This document shows, one piece after another, positions 31,144 to 35,243 of a DNA stretch of 35,243 nucleotides. Numbering within the stretch: position 1 is the first letter of the stretch; every line of letters begins with the position of its first letter. A program made the translations under genes and the position numbers. The notes under the pieces are model-generated. The model was given only the letters and a program-made list of their open reading frames with translations, did not search any database and was not told the DNA's origin. This stretch comes from Halothiobacillaceae bacterium (GTDB lineage Bacteria > Pseudomonadota > Gammaproteobacteria > Halothiobacillales > Halothiobacillaceae): contig SDAY01000011.1 of assembly GCA_006212015.1 (NCBI GenBank), forward strand, positions 1 through 35,243. The letters are read 5' to 3'.

Positions 31144-31638
31144 ATGCATCTGACGACCATTGACCTCATCCTGCTCGGCGTCATCGCCTTTTCCGCGCTC
31201 ATCAGCATTCTGCGCGGGTTCATGAAGGAGATGGTTTCGCTGATGACATGGGTCGCTGCCTTCGTGATCGCCATCTTTTATTCGGCGCATCTTGCCCCCA
31301 TGCTTCCGGCCAGTGTCGAAATACCTTCGATGCGACTGGCCATCGCCTTCGCGATCCTTTTCATCCTCACCCTGATCGTGGGGGGGGTGCTGAATGCCGT
31401 GATGGGCCTACTGGTCAAGAAAACCGGGCTTTCGGGCACGGACCGCAGCATCGGCGTGGTTTTCGGTTTGATGCGTGGGGTTTTCCTTGTGAGTGCGCTC
31501 ATCCTGCTTGGCAGCCTCACGCCGATGCCCCAGGACCCTTGGTGGAAGTCGTCCCAGGTGATCCAGTACCTGACGCCTGTCGCGCAATGGACGCGTGACC
31601 TGCTTCCTGATGATCTTGCCCGTAACTTCGAGTTGTAA
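31144..31638 (+). CDS. cvpA: CvpA family membrane protein
   Basis: [54 protein letters not shown], four TM-like segments, immediately upstream of purF. Confidence 0.92.
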   Translation: MHLTTIDLILLGVIAFSALISILRGFMKEMVSLMTWVAAFVIAIFYSAHLAPMLPASVEIPSMRLAIAFAILFILTLIVGGVLNAVMGLLVKKTGLSGTDRSIGVVFGLMRGVFLVSALILLGSLTPMPQDPWWKSSQVIQYLTPVAQWTRDLLPDDLARNFEL

Positions 31639-31645
31639 TCGCATC

Positions 31646-33169
31646 ATGTGTGGAATCATCGGTATCGTCGGGCGCAGCCCGGTCAACCAGGCCATCTACG
31701 ATGGCCTGACCATTCTCCAGCATCGTGGTCAGGATGCCGCAGGCATCATCACCTGCGAGCAGGGGCGCCTGCATCAGCGCAAGGACAATGGCCTGGTCAA
31801 GGATGTATTCCACACCCGCCACATGCGCCAGCTGCTCGGCAACTACGGCATTGGCCATGTGCGTTATCCGACTGCGGGCAACGCGTCCGCGGCGGAAGCG
31901 CAGCCTTTTTACGTCAATGCGCCCTACGGCATCGCGCTGGGGCACAACGGCAACCTGACCAATGCGGATGAACTCCGCAAGATCGTCTACCAGCAGGATC
32001 TGCGTCACATCAACACCAGCTCGGATTCCGAGGTGTTGCTGAACGTCTTCGCGCACGAGATGCAGCGTTGCGGCAAGCTTCAGCCGGATCATGACGATGT
32101 GTTCGACGCCATCAGCCGCGTCCACCGACGCATCCGTGGCGGTTACGCGGTCATTGGCCTGGTGGCCGGCATGGGCGTGTTCGCCTTCCGCGATCCCTTC
32201 GGCATCCGTCCGGTCTGCTACGGCGTGCGCGAGCTGGCCGACGGCGGCACGGAGGTGGTCATCGCCTCCGAGAGTGTCGCCGTGGATGCGCTTGGCTACA
32301 AGCTGGTGCGCGATCTGGCGCCGGGTGAGGCCATCTTCGTTGATGTGGATGGCAACGTGCATACCCGCCAGTGTGCCGACAACCCGACTTACGCGCCGTG
32401 CATTTTCGAATTTGTGTATCTCGCCCGCCCGGATTCCATCATCGATGAGGTATCGGTCTACAAGGCGCGCATGCGCATGGGTGAAAAGCTGGCCGAGAAG
32501 GTGCTGCGCGAGTGGCCGGATCACGACATCGACGTGATCATCCCCATTCCCGACACCAGCCGCACCGCGGCGCTGGAGATGGCGGTGACCCTGGGCATCC
32601 CGTACCGCGAGGGCTTCATCAAGAACCGCTACATCGGTCGTACCTTCATCATGCCGGGGCAGGCTCAACGCAAGAAGTCCGTGCGCCAGAAGCTCAACGC
32701 CATCGATCTCGAGTTCAGGGGCAAGAACGTGCTGCTGGTGGATGACTCCATCGTGCGTGGGACCACCTCCGCGGAAATCATCCGCATGGCGCGCGAGGCC
32801 GGGGCGCGCAAGGTCTACATGGCCTCGGCCGCGCCGCCGGTACGCCATGCCTATGTCTACGGCATCGACATGCCGGCCCCGGAAGAACTGATTGCGCATG
32901 GCCGCACCGAAGAGGAAGTTGGCCAGGAAATTGGCGCCGACCGTCTGATCTACCAGGATATCGACGATCTGATCGAGTCCGTTCGCCATGGCAATCCATC
33001 GCTGCCGCGCTTCGACTGCTCCTGCTTTACCGGCGAGTATGTGACCGGTGATGTCAGCGCGGACTACCTCGCCTCCATCGCCCAGGCACGTGCCGATACC
33101 AGCAAGCAGCCCAAGCAGGACGGCCGCTCGCGCGATATCGTTGCGGTCGGTCTGCACAACTCCGACTGA
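31646..33169 (+). CDS. purF: Amidophosphoribosyltransferase
   Basis: [34 protein letters not shown] (N-terminal nucleophile Cys) and [26 protein letters not shown] PRTase motif; 507 aa from this ATG. Confidence 0.97.
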   Translation: MCGIIGIVGRSPVNQAIYDGLTILQHRGQDAAGIITCEQGRLHQRKDNGLVKDVFHTRHMRQLLGNYGIGHVRYPTAGNASAAEAQPFYVNAPYGIALGHNGNLTNADELRKIVYQQDLRHINTSSDSEVLLNVFAHEMQRCGKLQPDHDDVFDAISRVHRRIRGGYAVIGLVAGMGVFAFRDPFGIRPVCYGVRELADGGTEVVIASESVAVDALGYKLVRDLAPGEAIFVDVDGNVHTRQCADNPTYAPCIFEFVYLARPDSIIDEVSVYKARMRMGEKLAEKVLREWPDHDIDVIIPIPDTSRTAALEMAVTLGIPYREGFIKNRYIGRTFIMPGQAQRKKSVRQKLNAIDLEFRGKNVLLVDDSIVRGTTSAEIIRMAREAGARKVYMASAAPPVRHAYVYGIDMPAPEELIAHGRTEEEVGQEIGADRLIYQDIDDLIESVRHGNPSLPRFDCSCFTGEYVTGDVSADYLASIAQARADTSKQPKQDGRSRDIVAVGLHNSD

Positions 33170-33175
33170 TCTGCC

Positions 33176-33802
33176 GTGATGTCATTCTTGCGCGCGCTTT
33201 CTTTGGGTTTGTTGGGCTTGATCATGAGCATGTCCGTGCATGCCGGCATATCGCTTACACCGCAGGCCCTCAAGGGCTCCAATGCCATTCGGGACGTTGA
33301 GTCGGCCCATCAGCAGAAGGGGCAGCCGTATGTCGTGGTCAGCATCGAGGTCCAGCGCCTTTATCTGATGCAGGACGGCCGCCTGCTCAAGACCTATCCG
33401 GTGTCAACCTCGGCCTTTGGTCCGGGCGCGAAGGAAGGCAGCAACCAGACCCCGCTGGGCCTGCACCGCATCTCTGAAAAATTCGGGGCCGACGAGCCTT
33501 CCGGCATGATCTTCAAGGGGCGCAAGTCGACCGGTCGTCTGGCCACGATCATCAGCGATCCCGTCGACGTGCCTGAGGATGATGTCACCACCCGCGTCAT
33601 GTGGCTCGAAGGGCTGGAACCCGGCGTGAACCAGGGCGGCAAGGTGGATTCGCGCAAGCGCTTCATCTATATCCACGGCACCCCGGAAGAAGGCCTGATC
33701 GGGCGCCCGGCCTCGCATGGCTGCGTGCGCATGCTCAATGCCGACGTCATCGACCTGTTCGCCAAACTGCCCGAGGGCACGCTGGTCTACATCACGCCCT
33801 AA
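33176..33802 (+). CDS. L,D-transpeptidase (YkuD domain), secreted
   Basis: Signal peptide FLRALSLGLLGLIMSMSVHAG; catalytic motif YIHGTPEEGLIGRPASHGCVRMLNADVIDLF. Start GTG 33176 or ATG 33179. Confidence 0.9.
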   Translation: MMSFLRALSLGLLGLIMSMSVHAGISLTPQALKGSNAIRDVESAHQQKGQPYVVVSIEVQRLYLMQDGRLLKTYPVSTSAFGPGAKEGSNQTPLGLHRISEKFGADEPSGMIFKGRKSTGRLATIISDPVDVPEDDVTTRVMWLEGLEPGVNQGGKVDSRKRFIYIHGTPEEGLIGRPASHGCVRMLNADVIDLFAKLPEGTLVYITP

Positions 33803-33819
33803 CGCGTCGTCCTGCTACA

Positions 33820-33844
33820 CTGCCTCAAAAACGCGATGAGGCAG
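33820..33844 (+). promoter_or_regulatory. Inverted repeat sequestering the metZ Shine-Dalgarno
   Basis: CTGCCTCA-aaaacgcga-TGAGGCAG; the GAGG SD lies in the 3' arm, 5 nt before the ATG. Confidence 0.6.
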
Positions 33845-33846
33845 CC

Positions 33847-35028
33847 ATGCATCCAGACAGTCCTGACGAACTCGGCTTCGACACCCTCGCCATCCGCACC
33901 GGCCACCAGCGCACGGCGGAGAACGAGCACAGCGAACCGATCTTCCCCACCTCCAGCTTCGTGTTCGCCAACGCGGCGGAAGCGGCGGCGCGTTTCTCGG
34001 GCGCCCAGCCTGGCAACATCTACGCCCGCTTCACCAACCCCACCACCCGCATCTTCGAAGAACGCCTGGCCGCGCTGGAAGGCGCGGAGGGTTGCGCCGC
34101 CACCTCGTCCGGCATGGCCGCCATCCTCAGCCTCGGCCTCGCCCTGCTCAAGGCGGGCGACCATGTCGTCTGCTCCAGGCAGGTGTTCGGCACCACCACC
34201 GTGTTGTGGAACAAGTACTTCGCCAAGTTCGGCATCGAAGTCAGCCATGTCGATCTGACCGACCTCAACGGCTGGCGCGCCGCGTTGCGCCCCAACACCC
34301 GCCTGCTGTTTCTGGAGACCCCATCCAACCCGCTGACCGAGATCGTCGATATCCGCGCCTTGGCCGACATCGCGCATGAGGCAGGCGCGCTGCTTGCAGT
34401 GGACAACTGCTTCTGCACCCCGGCGCTGCAACGCCCGCTGGAACTGGGTGCGGACGTGGTCATCCACTCCGCCACCAAATTCCTTGACGGGCAGGGCAGG
34501 GCGATCGGCGGCGCGGTCTGCGGGCCGAAGAGCATCACCGATGAAATCGTCGGCGTCCTGCGCACCGCCGGGCCGACCATGGCACCGTTCAACGCCTGGA
34601 TCTTCCTCAAGGGACTGGAAACCCTCAACCTGCGCATGAAAGCGCACAGCGCCAATGCGCAACGCCTAGCCGAATGGCTGGCCGCCCACCCGCGCGTGTC
34701 CAAGGTCTACTACCCCGGATTGGAAAGCCACCCGCAACACGCACTGGCCAAACGCCAGATGAAAGGCTACGGCGGTATCGTCGGCTTCGAGGTCGAAGGC
34801 GGCCGCGCAGCAGCCTGGAAGGTCATCGACAACACCCGCCTGTTCTCCATCACCGCCAACCTGGGCGATGCCAAGAGCACCATCACCCATCCCGCCAGCA
34901 CCACCCATGGCCGTTTGAGCGATGAACAACGCGCCGCGGCAGGCATCAAGGAAGGGCTGATTCGTCTGGCCGTGGGGTTGGAAGACGCGGATGATCTGAT
35001 TCGGGATTTGGCGCGGGGGTTGGGGTGA
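33847..35028 (+). CDS. metZ: O-succinylhomoserine sulfhydrylase
   Basis: PLP-dependent Cys/Met metabolism family: NIYARFTNPTTRIFEERLAALEGAEGCAATSSGMAAILSL; VIHSATKFLDGQGRAIGGAVCG; 393 aa. Confidence 0.93.
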   Translation: MHPDSPDELGFDTLAIRTGHQRTAENEHSEPIFPTSSFVFANAAEAAARFSGAQPGNIYARFTNPTTRIFEERLAALEGAEGCAATSSGMAAILSLGLALLKAGDHVVCSRQVFGTTTVLWNKYFAKFGIEVSHVDLTDLNGWRAALRPNTRLLFLETPSNPLTEIVDIRALADIAHEAGALLAVDNCFCTPALQRPLELGADVVIHSATKFLDGQGRAIGGAVCGPKSITDEIVGVLRTAGPTMAPFNAWIFLKGLETLNLRMKAHSANAQRLAEWLAAHPRVSKVYYPGLESHPQHALAKRQMKGYGGIVGFEVEGGRAAAWKVIDNTRLFSITANLGDAKSTITHPASTTHGRLSDEQRAAAGIKEGLIRLAVGLEDADDLIRDLARGLG

Positions 35029-35065
35029 AATGATACTTTGCCTTTGCTCCAATGAATTATCTTCA

Positions 35066-35084
35066 ATACATACAACGTATGTAT
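35066..35084. promoter_or_regulatory. Perfect dyad (operator candidate) overlapping the brnT-like start codon
   Basis: ATACATAC-AAC-GTATGTAT. Confidence 0.55.
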
Positions 35085-35243
35085 GATCAGATTCGAATGG
35101 GATGCGCCCAAGGCTCAGGCCAATATCAAGAAACACGGCGTGTCCTTCGATGAAGCGCGTTCAGTGTTTTACGATGATTTTGCAGTACAGTTTTTTGATG
35201 CCGAACACTCGGAAGTCGAAACACGCTTCCTGATGCTCGGCAT
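35083..35243 (+). CDS. BrnT family toxin, truncated by the window end
   Basis: ATG 35083 reads MIRFEWDAPKAQANIKKHGVSFDEARSVFYDDFAVQFFDAEHSEVETRFLMLG, a BrnT-type FEWD..KA..N..KHGVSF.EA signature. Confidence 0.88.
   Translation, partial: MIRFEWDAPKAQANIKKHGVSFDEARSVFYDDFAVQFFDAEHSEVETRFLMLG

Overview
The window is a GC-rich, densely coding proteobacterial chromosome segment made almost entirely of core genes. No CRISPR array, transposon, prophage, rRNA or tRNA was seen. Its backbone is the widely conserved tsaE-ami-mutL-miaA-hfq-hflX-hflK-hflC-yjeT-purA-rnr-rlmB-rpsF-rpsR-rplI supercluster, with hisZ inserted before purA. The left flank carries an APH/P-loop kinase fusion, mrcB with a TPR lipoprotein gene, a DinG-family helicase, dps, a GT4 glycosyltransferase, a PilZ + DUF1631 pair, a CPA2 antiporter, trpS and nnrD. 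The right flank carries cvpA-purF, an L,D-transpeptidase gene, metZ, and a truncated BrnT-like toxin gene at the window edge. I found no convincing new multi-gene system. The best leads are small: (1) an inverted repeat that sequesters the metZ Shine-Dalgarno, with a possible but sterically tight pseudoknot; (2) three consecutive hairpins ending in an intrinsic terminator downstream of rplI; (3) the rpsF promoter -35 lying inside the rlmB terminator; (4) a TPR lipoprotein overlapping the mrcB stop codon, a candidate LpoP-type PBP1b activator; (5) an ATAG-N7-CTAT element upstream of dps; (6) a perfect dyad over the brnT start codon. All structures were read by eye; no folding or database search was run.
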